From positions 62,001-126,000 of the forward strand of contig NZ_JADG01000021.1 of NCBI RefSeq assembly GCF_000518265.1: a stretch of 64,000 nucleotides of DNA, in the 5' to 3' direction. A program made the translations under genes and the position numbers. Positions 27,523 through 35,812 of the stretch are shown one piece after another. Source of the DNA: Actinomadura oligospora ATCC 43269. GTDB lineage: Bacteria; Actinomycetota; Actinomycetes; Streptosporangiales; Streptosporangiaceae. The notes under the pieces are model-generated. The model was not told the DNA's origin, ran no database searches, and saw only the letters and a list, made by a program, of their open reading frames with translations. The first letter of the stretch is position 1; each line of letters opens with the position of its first letter.

Positions 27523-28845
27523 ATGAGCGACCAGTCCTCCTCCCCCGGCCCCCTTTCCGGGCCCGCCGCCTCGTCCGGCTCCACGCCTGAACCTCCGTCC
27601 GGCGGCGACCTCCTGCGCGCGGCGTGGCGGCGCGCCGTGCTGCCCGGCGTCGCGACCGGTCCGAACGCGGTCCGTCCGCCGCTGCCCCGGGGGCTGTGGG
27701 TGCGCGTGCCGTTGATCGTGCTCCTGACGCTCCTGGCGATCGGGTTCAGCGCCGGGTCCATCGCCATCCCGATGTCGTCGTCGCTGCACCGGTCGGCGGA
27801 CGAGAGCGTGCCGATCGGCCTGCTCCAGGCGGCTCCGCTGGTGGTGGCGCTGTTCCGGCCGCTGCTGGCGTGGCGGATCATGGCGGTCGGGCTGCTGCTC
27901 GGCGCGCTGGCGATCCGGGACGCCGCCTGGTGGCCCTGGTCGCCGACCGCGTGGCTGGCCTTCACGATCGTGCTGTTCTGCGTCGGGTTGTCCGGGGACC
28001 GGACGGTCACGGTCGGCGTCGGCCTGGTCAGCGCGGTCGGGGTGGTCGGCCCGGCCTCGCTGGTGGCGATGCCGATCTGGTTCGGGGTGATCCTGTCCAC
28101 GGTGGCGCTGCTGGCGCTGGTGTTCGGGGACGCCGTGGGCGGTCGCCGGATCGCCGAGCGGGCACTGCGCGAGCAGGAGGAACTGCACCGCCGCGACCTG
28201 GCCCGGCAGGCGGTCCTGGAGGAGCGCGCCCGGATCGCGCGGGAGCTGCACGACGTCGTCGCGCACCACATGTCGGTGATCGCGATGCAGGCCGAGGCGG
28301 CGCCGTACAAGATCCCGGAGCTGCCGGACCAGGCCCGCGCGACCTTCGTGGTGGTGCGCGACGCGGCCCGCCAGGCCCTGGCCGAGACCCGGCGGGTCGT
28401 CGGGCTGCTGCGGTCCGAGGACGAGACCGCCGAGCGCGCCCCGCAGCCCGGCCTCGCCCGGCTGGACGAGCTGCTGGAGGCGGCGCGGCGATCCGGGCTG
28501 ACGGTGACGAGCACGGTGACCGGAATGCCGCGTCCGCTCGCGACGGGCGTGGACCTGTCGGCGTTCCGGATCGTCCAGGAGTCCCTGAGTAACGCCTCCC
28601 GGTACGCACCGCGTGGGACGGTCCGGGTGGAGATCGGCTACGGGGACGACGCGCTGGGCGTGGCCGTCCGCGACGAGGGGCCGGGCCCGGACGGCACGCC
28701 CGAGTCGTCCGGCGGCGGCCACGGCCTGGTCGGGATGCGCGAGCGGGCCACGATGCTGGGCGGTTCCCTGACGACCGGCCCACGCGAAGACGGCCGCCCG
28801 GGCTGGTCGGTCACAGCCGAACTCCCCTACGGCACCCCCGACTGA
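27523..28845 (+). CDS. Sensor histidine kinase, NarL-partner type (HisKA_3)
   Basis: Membrane sensor kinase of 440 residues. Five or six hydrophobic segments (about 50-215) form the sensor. A coiled coil follows, then the phospho-acceptor motif RIARELHDVVAHHMSVIAMQAEA, and an HATPase domain with FRIVQESLSNASRYAP and GGGHGLVGMRERATMLGG. ATG 27523 was chosen because TACTCT lies 8 nt upstream, fitting a leaderless transcript, and no ribosome site is visible. No response regulator follows directly; the nearest unpaired one is at 36572, beyond a low-GC block. Confidence 0.88.
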   Translation: MSDQSSSPGPLSGPAASSGSTPEPPSGGDLLRAAWRRAVLPGVATGPNAVRPPLPRGLWVRVPLIVLLTLLAIGFSAGSIAIPMSSSLHRSADESVPIGLLQAAPLVVALFRPLLAWRIMAVGLLLGALAIRDAAWWPWSPTAWLAFTIVLFCVGLSGDRTVTVGVGLVSAVGVVGPASLVAMPIWFGVILSTVALLALVFGDAVGGRRIAERALREQEELHRRDLARQAVLEERARIARELHDVVAHHMSVIAMQAEAAPYKIPELPDQARATFVVVRDAARQALAETRRVVGLLRSEDETAERAPQPGLARLDELLEAARRSGLTVTSTVTGMPRPLATGVDLSAFRIVQESLSNASRYAPRGTVRVEIGYGDDALGVAVRDEGPGPDGTPESSGGGHGLVGMRERATMLGGSLTTGPREDGRPGWSVTAELPYGTPD

Positions 28846-28871
28846 TCGGGCGGGTCAACCGCTCAGCGAGG

Positions 28872-29357
28872 TCATTCGAGGTCCTCGGCGGGCACGGGCT
28901 GGACGAGGTCCCGGGCGCAGCCGCACGGCATACGCGCGAAGATCCGAACGGGCTGAGGAAGGTCGTCGCGGAACGCCTGAATGGGCACCCATTGGCGACC
29001 ATCACACGCCGGGCACCGCGAGGGGTCCTCCTCGGCTGGGTCGGCACCAAGCTCCTCCCACACCCGCCGAACCCCTTCCGCCGGGACGTCCCCGAGTTCG
29101 TCAAGGACCCCGGACGGATAGCCGCGCGCCGCCAGCGTGCACCCCACATGCCCGCTTCGTCCGCAACCACCGCAGGCGGGGCAGAACACCGCGGCAAGCA
29201 ACAGCCGGGCGCGGCCCGTGAGCGGATCGGGGCTCCACTCGGTGGACACGCGCTCGTTGGTGACGCCGTGACCGCCGCACACCCCGCAGGGCGCGGCTTC
29301 ATCCAGCTCGGGCGCTGGGAACACCGCGTGGCAATAATTCGTGTTGCTGCTGGTCAT
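28872..29357 (-). CDS. Cysteine-rich protein with DnaJ-like zinc-finger motifs
   Basis: A 161-residue protein of unknown function. Cysteine clusters are CGVCGGHG (about 23-30), CPACGGCGRSGH (about 60-70), CPACDG (about 122) and CGC (about 148), giving a pattern like the zinc-binding repeats of DnaJ. There is no J domain and no membrane segment. Codon use is less GC-biased than in the flanking core genes. It is convergent with the upstream kinase and seems to close a small minus-strand group with two short frames upstream. Transfer as part of the variable block is likely. Confidence 0.65.
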   Translation of the reverse strand: MTSSNTNYCHAVFPAPELDEAAPCGVCGGHGVTNERVSTEWSPDPLTGRARLLLAAVFCPACGGCGRSGHVGCTLAARGYPSGVLDELGDVPAEGVRRVWEELGADPAEEDPSRCPACDGRQWVPIQAFRDDLPQPVRIFARMPCGCARDLVQPVPAEDLE

Positions 29358-29454
29358 AGGGACTTCGTCGGGTCGCGAAGGTCAACGCCGGTGCAGCCGC
29401 TGGTCGTCGCCAGGGCGACACCCTCACGGCCCGCCGCTCAGGCGCATGCAACCT

Positions 29455-29613
29455 TCAGAACGGCAGGGGAGAACGGGAGCCTTCGCCACACAGCTCGTTA
29501 CAAATCCTGTCCAGCACCGAAGCAAGTTGATTCAGGCATTCCCGCGCCTCCTCCATATCAAGCCCCAGACTCTCGGACCTTTCAATATGAGCCAACGTCA
29601 CGTACGACACCAT
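29455..29613 (-). CDS. Possible small protein, 52 residues
   Basis: ATG 29613 to TGA encodes MVSYVTLAHIERSESLGLDM and a helical continuation with two Cys residues, ending SPLPF. Codon choice looks coding, but the ribosome site is weak. It is in the same frame as the 80-residue frame upstream, separated only by a TGA and seven codons. The two could therefore be one gene broken by a nonsense mutation. No family recognised. Confidence 0.4.
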   Translation of the reverse strand: MVSYVTLAHIERSESLGLDMEEARECLNQLASVLDRICNELCGEGSRSPLPF

Positions 29614-29631
29614 CCAGAGTCTGCTCAGAAT

Positions 29632-29874
29632 TCACCCGTCCGACCAGCTACCGGGGCGATTGGCAATAAGGCCACCATCTTCCACAAACTCTCGATCCAT
29701 GCTCAAGAAGATCTCATCGAACTCGGCGATGGGAGGGATCTGACCAAAGGAGGCAGCGATCACATTCACTGCCTGGCGCAAGACAGCACGCCCTTCGCCA
29801 ACTCCCCCCGCCCCAAGCGCTCCATATACCCGTCGCTTGTGCTGCGGCGACAACCGATGTCCGGCTCGGACCAC
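29632..29874 (-). CDS. Possible small protein, 80 residues
   Basis: Starts with GTG 29874 (GGGGCGG about 5 nt upstream) and encodes a protein with HKRRVYGALGAGGVGEGRA and EFDEIFLSMDREFVEDGG. It looks like a folded, acidic helical protein and unlike a shadow frame. Its first 18 nt overlap the 5' end of the frameshifted CPCC-type gene on the other strand. Function unknown; it may be the first half of a broken gene continuing at 29613. Confidence 0.45.
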   Translation of the reverse strand: MVRAGHRLSPQHKRRVYGALGAGGVGEGRAVLRQAVNVIAASFGQIPPIAEFDEIFLSMDREFVEDGGLIANRPGSWSDG

Positions 29875-30158
29875 GCGACCGCCCCTGTCCTTGTCCCTGC
29901 TGCGGGTTTCTGCCCCTTGCCGAACACGGCGCGTACGAGATCTGCCAGGTCTGTTTCTGTGAGGACGACGCCGACACGGTACGAGTCGCTCCGAGCAACC
30001 AACTCAGCCTCACCGCCGCACGACGCAACTTCACAGGGTTCGGAGTCGTGGACCGCCGATGGCTCCAGCATGTCCGGGACCCGCGGCCAGAGGAATACCC
30101 CTCCAGGGCCTCAGCGCCTAACCAGCGGCCACCCGACAAAACGTCGTCCACGTCGTGA
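29857..30158 (+). pseudogene. CPCC-family cysteine-rich protein gene with a frameshift near its start
   Basis: From 29877 the plus strand encodes CPCPCCGFLPLAEHGAYEIC, then QVCFCEDD, SLTAARRNFTGFGVVD and HVRDPRPEEY, the full pattern of CPCC-domain proteins. This frame has no ATG, GTG or TTG start upstream. The only good start, ATG 29857 (MSGSDHATAP), is in another frame. One extra C in the run CCCC at 29882-29885 would join them into a 100-residue protein. So this is a one-base frameshift: a young pseudogene, a sequencing error in a homopolymer, or less likely a programmed shift. Confidence 0.65.
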
Positions 30159-30180
30159 GCGCGCCTCACCCGGACGATGT

Positions 30181-30263
30181 ACTCCCGTGGGAGTAAATCC
30201 CTCGCTGGCGCATCCGCTGGAGTAGTGGCGTTTTACGACGTCGGCGCGATGTAACAGCGAGGG
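30181..30263 (+). promoter_or_regulatory. Inverted repeats upstream of the MMPL transporter
   Basis: Two elements stand out in the 126-nt gap. ACTCCC-GT-GGGAGT (30181-30194) is a compact palindrome. CCCTCGCTG (30199-30207) and CAGCGAGGG (30255-30263) are perfect 9-bp arms 47 nt apart that bracket the probable promoter. The paired arms end 21 nt before the ATG. Candidate sites for the response regulator encoded two genes downstream. Confidence 0.5.
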
Positions 30264-30284
30264 TGGAGCGGAAGCCTTGCTGCC

Positions 30285-32384
30285 ATGGACAAAATACGAA
30301 CCACAGCCTGGTCGCTGCCGAGTGAACCCGCCGAGTCCAACCCATCGGCTTGGCGTCCCCGCGCATGGATTCCGTGGGCCGTGCTCGGCCTGTGGACGGT
30401 GCTGTTGATGCTCGCCCTGCCGTTCGCCAGCAAATTGCACGGGGCGACCACCGACCGGCAGGTCGACTATCTCCCCGCCAGCGCCCAGTCGACGCAGGTG
30501 GCCCGGCTCCTGGACGCCATGCCCGGCGGCGGGACCACCGACCTGGTGCTGGTCTACCAACGTCCCAGCGGGCTGACCGCCGCCGACTGGCATGTGGTCC
30601 GGAACCGGGCGGCCGCGTTGAGCCAGAAGTTCCAACTGGTCGGCGGGCCACCCCGTGCCATCCCGGCGGGGGACGGGCAGACCATGATGATCCCCCTGGC
30701 GGTCGCCCAGCGGGACGGCGACGCCAAGACGGTGGTCCCCGAGGTCCGTGCACAGGCGACCGAGGACCGGCATGGCGGGCTCAGCGTCAGGCTCGGCGGG
30801 CAGGGCGCGCTGGCCGCCGACATGGACAGGACCTACGGTTCGATCAATGGCCTGCTGCTGGTCGTCACGGTCTCCGTGGTGGCCGTCCTGCTGATCGTCA
30901 CCTACCGCAGTCCGCTGTTGTGGCTGGTCCCCCTGGTGTGCACCGGAGTGGCCGCGGTCGCCGGGATGGCGGTGGCCGATCTGCTGGTCCGGGCGTCCGG
31001 GCTGACCGTCAACGCGATGAGCAGCGGCGTCATGACCGTGCTGATTTTCGGTGCGGGCACCGACTACGCGCTGCTGCTCATCGCCCGCTACCGCGACGAG
31101 CTGCGCACGGCCCGGTCCACGGGCGATGCGATGGTCCGGGCGTTGCGGCGCGCGGGACCGGCCGTGGTGACCTCGGCGGGGACCGTGGTCGCCGGGCTGA
31201 CGGTGCTGCTGCTGGCCGACATGAACAGCAGCCGTGCCATCGGCCCGATCGGCGCGGTCGGGGTGATCTGTGCCCTGGCCGCGATGATGACCCTGCTGCC
31301 TGCGGTGCTGGTGCTCCTCGGGCGGCGGATGTTCTGGCCACTGGTCCCGGTTTACGGGAGCGAGCCGTCCGCCCGGCACGGCATGTACCACCGCGTCGGC
31401 GCGCTGGTCACCCGTCGCCGAATGGTGACGCTGGTGAGCGGCATGGCGGCCCTGGGCGCGCTCACGCTGGGCACGCTGAACCTCTCTGGTCACCTGCGGC
31501 AAGAGGACGCCTTCACCCGGCGACCCGAATCCGTCATCGCGATGCGGGAGGTCGCCGCAGCGTTCCCCGGGCGGAGCAGCCAGCCCGTCACGGTGCTCGC
31601 GCACACGCCCGACGTCGACTCTGTGGCCGCGACGGCCCGGGGTATCCCCGGTGTCGCCGCAGTGAGCAGGGGTCGCACGGCGAACGGCTGGACCGAGCTG
31701 AACGTCACCACGATGGGCCAGCCGGAGAGCCGGGCAGAGACGGCGAGCATCAAGCGACTGCGTGCCGCGCTGGGAGACCAGGCGCTGGTCGGTGGCAGGA
31801 GCGCCCAGCGCATGGACACCGAGCACACCACCGCACGCGACCGGGTCGTGGTGATCCCGCTGGTGCTGGCCGCAGTCCTTCTGTTGCTCGCCGCGCTCTT
31901 GCGGAGTTTGGTGGCCGCCGCGTTGCTGCTGGCGGCGGTGGCGGTGGTCTGGGCGGCCGCACTCGGCCTGGGCGGACTGGTCTTCGGCCCGCTGCTCGAC
32001 TTCGAGGGAAACGATCCCACGCTGCCCTTGCTCGCCTTTGTGTTCCTGGTCGCGCTCGGCGTCGACTACGGCATCTTCCTGCTCCACCGGATGCGCGAAG
32101 AACGGGCCGTGGTGCCCGCCCTCACCGCCACCGGCGGCGTCATCGCCTCGGCCGGTGTGGTCCTGGCCGCCACCTTCGCCGTCCTGACCGTTCTGCCTCT
32201 GGTCTCGATGGTGGAGCTGGGCTTCGTGATCGGGGTCGGCGTCCTGCTGGACACCTTCCTGGTGCGGACGTTCCTGGTCCCGGCCTGCGCCCTGCTCCTG
32301 GGACGCCACCTGTGGTGGCCGGGGGCGCCGGCCACCACAGGCGCGGCCGGCGGCTCCGCGAACATGCCCGGTACCGGGACCTGA
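30285..32384 (+). CDS. MMPL/RND family transporter
   Basis: Inner-membrane exporter of the MmpL/RND superfamily, 699 residues. The first helix (WIPWAVLGLWTVLLMLALPF) is followed by an extracellular loop, five more helices with the GAGTDYALLLIARYRDEL signature, a second extracellular loop, and a second half with FVFLVALGVDYGIFLLHRMREE. This two-fold design matches proteins that export lipids, drugs or pigments. It is transcribed with the kinase/regulator pair that follows, so its substrate or membrane stress is probably what that system senses. Codon use is a little less GC-rich than in the core genes. Confidence 0.88.
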   Translation: MDKIRTTAWSLPSEPAESNPSAWRPRAWIPWAVLGLWTVLLMLALPFASKLHGATTDRQVDYLPASAQSTQVARLLDAMPGGGTTDLVLVYQRPSGLTAADWHVVRNRAAALSQKFQLVGGPPRAIPAGDGQTMMIPLAVAQRDGDAKTVVPEVRAQATEDRHGGLSVRLGGQGALAADMDRTYGSINGLLLVVTVSVVAVLLIVTYRSPLLWLVPLVCTGVAAVAGMAVADLLVRASGLTVNAMSSGVMTVLIFGAGTDYALLLIARYRDELRTARSTGDAMVRALRRAGPAVVTSAGTVVAGLTVLLLADMNSSRAIGPIGAVGVICALAAMMTLLPAVLVLLGRRMFWPLVPVYGSEPSARHGMYHRVGALVTRRRMVTLVSGMAALGALTLGTLNLSGHLRQEDAFTRRPESVIAMREVAAAFPGRSSQPVTVLAHTPDVDSVAATARGIPGVAAVSRGRTANGWTELNVTTMGQPESRAETASIKRLRAALGDQALVGGRSAQRMDTEHTTARDRVVVIPLVLAAVLLLLAALLRSLVAAALLLAAVAVVWAAALGLGGLVFGPLLDFEGNDPTLPLLAFVFLVALGVDYGIFLLHRMREERAVVPALTATGGVIASAGVVLAATFAVLTVLPLVSMVELGFVIGVGVLLDTFLVRTFLVPACALLLGRHLWWPGAPATTGAAGGSANMPGTGT

Positions 32385-32480
32385 GCCCGCGGCGAGAGGG
32401 TGACCACGGCATCCGGCGCGGAGCAGAATCCATCCCAACGGCAGGTCTACCCGCTCTGCGGAGAGAAAGGGGGTGACGCC

Positions 32481-33683
32481 ATGTTGGCCACGTCGCATCT
32501 TCGTCGTGTCCTGCCGCTCACCCGATCGGAAATCGTGCTTCCCCTCTCCACGCTCGCGGTGCAGTCGGTGCTGGTCGTCGCGCCGAACGGGTTCGACGGT
32601 ACCCGGCCGGACGCCGTCGGCCTGGCGTTGCTGACCTCTGCCGCACTGATGCTGGCAGGGTGGCGGAGGGCCCCTGTGAGCACGGTCTTGGCGGTCGTCA
32701 CGATCCTCGCCGCGTACAACACCATGGGCTACCTGCACCTCGCCTCCGTACCGGCCTGCATGGTGGCGCTGTACGGGCTGGCGCTGTCCGGCCCCTCACG
32801 GCGGACGTACCCGATCGTCGCCGTGGTCGTCGCGCTCATGACCGGCATCCTCTCGGCCAGGTCCCACGCCGGCACGGCCTGGGACATCCTGCGCAACGCG
32901 GGCTGGGTCCTGGCCATCGTGGTGATCGGGGACGCGGTGCGGATCCATCGCCGGTACATCACCGCCATCGTCCAGCGCGCCGAGCACGCCGAAAGGACCC
33001 GCGAGGAGGAGGCCGCCAGGCGGGTGACGGAGGAACGCATGCGCATCGCCCGCGACCTGCACGACCTGCTCGCCCACAGCATCACGCTGATCGGCGTACA
33101 AGCGTCGGTCGCCGCACACGTGCTGGTCGAGGACCCTGAACTGCTGGACCGCCAGGCCCTGGCCCGCACGCTGACGACCATCACCGACACCTGCCGAGAC
33201 GCACGCACCGAACTGCGCACCACCCTTCGCGTGCTGCGCGGCGACGCACCGGACGACCTGCGCGAGCCGGTGCCGGGCCTTGCCGGGCTGCCCGCCCTGG
33301 CCCGAGCGGCCGAGGCTGCCGGTGTCCAGGTGGACCTTGACGCTCCCCAGCTACCTCAGGTGCCGGCGCGGGTGGCAGTAGCTGCCTACCGCATCGTGCA
33401 GGAGGCCCTGACCAACGCCGTGCGGCACGCCCCCGGCTGCCGCATCCGGGTGCGGCTCACCACCGACGACAGGCACCTGCGCGTCATTGTGGAGGATCAC
33501 GGCCCTGCACCGGGCCGAGCGCCGGTGAGCTCGCCCGGTCCCACCGGCTACGGTCTGGTCGGGATGCGCGAGCGGGCCCGAAGCGTCGGCGGCACCCTGA
33601 CGGCCGGCCCGCGTCCGCCCGGACGCGGATTCGCCATCGAGGCCGAACTGCCGTTCGACGAGGGGCTGGAGGCCACCAGATGA
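32481..33683 (+). CDS. Sensor histidine kinase paired with the MMPL transporter
   Basis: NarL-partner kinase of 400 residues. About five hydrophobic segments are followed by the phospho-acceptor box RIARDLHDLLAHSITLIGVQASV and an HATPase domain with YRIVQEALTNAVRHAPG and GYGLVGMRERARSVGG. ATG 32481 is preceded by AAAGGGGG at a good distance. The stop overlaps the regulator start (ATGA), and the gene begins 97 nt after the MMPL stop, so the three form one unit. Confidence 0.9.
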   Translation: MLATSHLRRVLPLTRSEIVLPLSTLAVQSVLVVAPNGFDGTRPDAVGLALLTSAALMLAGWRRAPVSTVLAVVTILAAYNTMGYLHLASVPACMVALYGLALSGPSRRTYPIVAVVVALMTGILSARSHAGTAWDILRNAGWVLAIVVIGDAVRIHRRYITAIVQRAEHAERTREEEAARRVTEERMRIARDLHDLLAHSITLIGVQASVAAHVLVEDPELLDRQALARTLTTITDTCRDARTELRTTLRVLRGDAPDDLREPVPGLAGLPALARAAEAAGVQVDLDAPQLPQVPARVAVAAYRIVQEALTNAVRHAPGCRIRVRLTTDDRHLRVIVEDHGPAPGRAPVSSPGPTGYGLVGMRERARSVGGTLTAGPRPPGRGFAIEAELPFDEGLEATR

Positions 33684-34423
33684 CCGACAAGCAGCACCCG
33701 AACGACGACAAGCCGCCCATCCGCGTTCTGCTGGCCGACGACCAGGCCCTGGTCCGCGGCGCGTTCGCACTGCTCATAGGCTCGGCTCCGGACATGGAAG
33801 TGGTCGGCGAGGCGGCCACCGGACGCGACGCCTACGAACTGGCCCGTCAAGCCCGCGCCGATGTCGTCATCATGGACGTCCGCATGCCCGACCTGGACGG
33901 CATCGAGGCCACCAGGCTGATCGCCGCCGACGAGGACCTGGCCGGCGTCCGGGTGCTGGTCCTGACCACCTACGACACCGACGAGCACATCATCGCCGCA
34001 CTGCGGGCGGGCGCCAGTGGCTTCATCGTCAAGGACGCCCTCCCAGCCGAGTTGCTCCGGGCGGTGCGCACCGTGTCCGCAGGCGAGGCGCTCCTCTCGC
34101 CGGGCCCCACGGCCCGCGTCATCGCCCGCGCCCTGCGCCTGCCGGACACGGCCCCGCGCCCGAACAGCCGCCTCGCCTCGGACCGCCTGGCCGTGTTGTC
34201 TCCACGCGAGCGGGAGGTCCTGACCCTGGTAGCCAAAGGTCTGAACAACACCGAGATCGCCCAGGCGCTGCACCTGAGCCCGCTCACCGCCAAAACCCAC
34301 GTGAGCCGGATCATGAACCGGCTGGATGCCCGTGACCGGCCACAGCTGGTCATCGTCGGCTATGAGACGGGCCTGGTCGTCCCCGGTCGCCATGGCGGCT
34401 CGATCGCGCCCTCAGAGGGATGA
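33680..34423 (+). CDS. NarL/LuxR-type response regulator of the MMPL operon
   Basis: A 247-residue regulator. The receiver domain has RVLLADDQALVRGAF, the phospho-acceptor Asp in VVIMDVRMPDLDG and the conserved Lys in GFIVKDALP. The LuxR helix-turn-helix is LSPREREVLTLVAKGLNNTE with TAKTHVSRIMNRL. A linker of about 25 residues separates them. Translationally coupled to the kinase. It probably controls the transporter operon through the inverted repeats at 30181-30263. Confidence 0.92.
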   Translation: MTDKQHPNDDKPPIRVLLADDQALVRGAFALLIGSAPDMEVVGEAATGRDAYELARQARADVVIMDVRMPDLDGIEATRLIAADEDLAGVRVLVLTTYDTDEHIIAALRAGASGFIVKDALPAELLRAVRTVSAGEALLSPGPTARVIARALRLPDTAPRPNSRLASDRLAVLSPREREVLTLVAKGLNNTEIAQALHLSPLTAKTHVSRIMNRLDARDRPQLVIVGYETGLVVPGRHGGSIAPSEG

Positions 34424-34613
34424 CGGTCGAAATCCAACGCTGCCCCACACACGTGGAGACGACTGGCATGGAGGCGTGCCGCACAGCGTTGGTAGCCACG
34501 CCGCAAAAGGAGATCGCAGATAGGGCCGGACTTCCGGTTAGTTGTACCCGGTCATGGTCTTGGCGACATTCGGGCGACGCGGCTGGCTCTCAAGTCGGGC
34601 GGCGGGGTGGGGG
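34424..34613. other. Convergent intergenic region with no visible gene
   Basis: 190 nt between the regulator stop and the monooxygenase stop. Base composition is lower in GC than the flanks. I see no hairpin with U tract, no RNA gene and no coding frame with a ribosome site. Confidence 0.4.
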
Positions 34614-35759
34614 TCAGGCTTGCCAGAGGGTGGCTAGTTGGCGGGTTGCGAGGCGGGACGGGACGGCGCGGAGCAGGGTGTCACGTAGCCAGGCGCTCAC
34701 GCCGGTCTGGGAGGTCAGGCGCGATTGCCGGGACGCCGCCCGCATCATGCGGCTGGTGCTGGGCCTGCGTTCGGCGTCGTAGCTCAGGAGGCGCTGGGGG
34801 ACGTCGGCCGGTTCCCCGCCCGTCAGGTGGCGGGTCAGCGCGGCGGCGTCCTCGAAGGCCTGGCTGGCGCCCTGGCCGAGGTCGGGTGGCATGGCGTGCG
34901 CGGCGTCGCCGAGGAGCCCGATCCTGCCGGACGCGAACGAGGGCAGGGGTTCGGCCAGGCGGGTGATCGGGTCGACGTGGATGTCCGCGGGCGGGGTGGC
35001 CTCGATCAGCTCGGGGACGAGGGGATGCCAGTCGGCCATCAGGGACAGCATCTGCGCGCGTGCCTCGTCCGCGTCGGGTGGCGTGCCGTCCAGGAGGGAG
35101 TCGGTGAACCAGTACAGGCGGTCCTCGCCGACGGGGAACAGGCCGAACATCGCGCCGCTGCGACGGTCGACCAGCTGGCTGACGAGCAGGTCCGGGGCCA
35201 TGCCGGGAGGGCGGGGCAGCATGCCGCGCAGGTCCATCCGGCCGGTTCGCCGCAGCCCGGGGTGATCGGGGAAGAGCTGGGCGCGCAGCGTGCTGCCGAT
35301 GCCGTCGGCCACGATCACGGCGTCCGCTCTCGCGACGGGTTCGCCGTCGCTGATCACGGTCACTTCGGTGTCGCCGGATTCCAGGCGCTCGACCGGGCTG
35401 CCGGTTCGTACCAGGCCAGGGGGCAGCGGGGCTCGTAGCGCCCGGTGCAGGTCCGCCCGGTCGATCATGGCCGGTGTGCCGACGACCTGCTGCACCTGGG
35501 CGGTGTCGGTGACCAGCAGCGGCCGTCCGAGCCTGTCCCGCAATCCCCAGAGACCGGCCTGCATATCCCGCCCACGGACGTCCGCGGCCAGTCCCATCGT
35601 GTCCAGCGCGCGAAGCCCGTTGGGCATGACCACGATGCCGGTGCCCGCCTCCCGCAACTCGGCGGCCCGTTCGAAGAGCGTGACCTCGTGGCCCGTGCGA
35701 TGCAGCCCCACCGCGGCCGCCACTCCCCCGAGTCCGGCGCCGACCACAACGATCCTCAT
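34614..35759 (-). CDS. FAD-dependent aromatic-ring monooxygenase
   Basis: Class A flavoprotein hydroxylase of the PHBH/MhpA type, 381 residues. The N-terminal FAD motif is VVVGAGLGGVAAAVGLHRTG with the following Glu in LFERAAELRE. The middle DG motif is ADAVIVADGIGSTLRAQL, and the late GD motif is GRIGLLGDAAHAMPPDLGQGASQAFEDA. Such enzymes hydroxylate phenols, salicylates or antibiotics. It is divergent from a TetR gene across a 53-nt gap with a perfect palindrome, so it is probably the regulated target, suggesting detoxification of the TetR ligand. Confidence 0.88.
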   Translation of the reverse strand: MRIVVVGAGLGGVAAAVGLHRTGHEVTLFERAAELREAGTGIVVMPNGLRALDTMGLAADVRGRDMQAGLWGLRDRLGRPLLVTDTAQVQQVVGTPAMIDRADLHRALRAPLPPGLVRTGSPVERLESGDTEVTVISDGEPVARADAVIVADGIGSTLRAQLFPDHPGLRRTGRMDLRGMLPRPPGMAPDLLVSQLVDRRSGAMFGLFPVGEDRLYWFTDSLLDGTPPDADEARAQMLSLMADWHPLVPELIEATPPADIHVDPITRLAEPLPSFASGRIGLLGDAAHAMPPDLGQGASQAFEDAAALTRHLTGGEPADVPQRLLSYDAERRPSTSRMMRAASRQSRLTSQTGVSAWLRDTLLRAVPSRLATRQLATLWQA

Positions 35760-35787
35760 GCGACCTCCTCGTCGACATTCACTACGA

Positions 35788-35801
35788 TCGTACTAGTACG
35801 A
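35788..35801. promoter_or_regulatory. Palindromic operator between monooxygenase and TetR genes
   Basis: TCGTACTAGTACGA is a perfect 14-bp palindrome in the middle of the 53-nt divergent gap and overlaps the likely -10 regions of both promoters. This is the usual layout for a TetR repressor that controls itself and its neighbour. Confidence 0.65.
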
Positions 35802-35812
35802 ATATTGGTATC

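Noticed and set aside
29766-30071. 101-codon minus-strand frame opposite the CPCC-type gene
   Set aside because: The plus strand carries a complete CPCC domain signature there, so the minus frame is most likely its antisense shadow.
29341-30225. 294-codon plus-strand frame across the low-GC patch
   Set aside because: It runs opposite small minus-strand frames and then in the wrong phase over the CPCC domain. Its translation has no recognisable motif and is rich in Arg, Ser and Pro. Only its ATG at 29857 may matter, as the CPCC start.
30111-32738. 875-codon minus-strand open frame opposite the MMPL gene
   Set aside because: The product is His/Arg/Gln/Asp-rich without domains, while the plus strand encodes a clear MMPL transporter with membrane helices and signatures.
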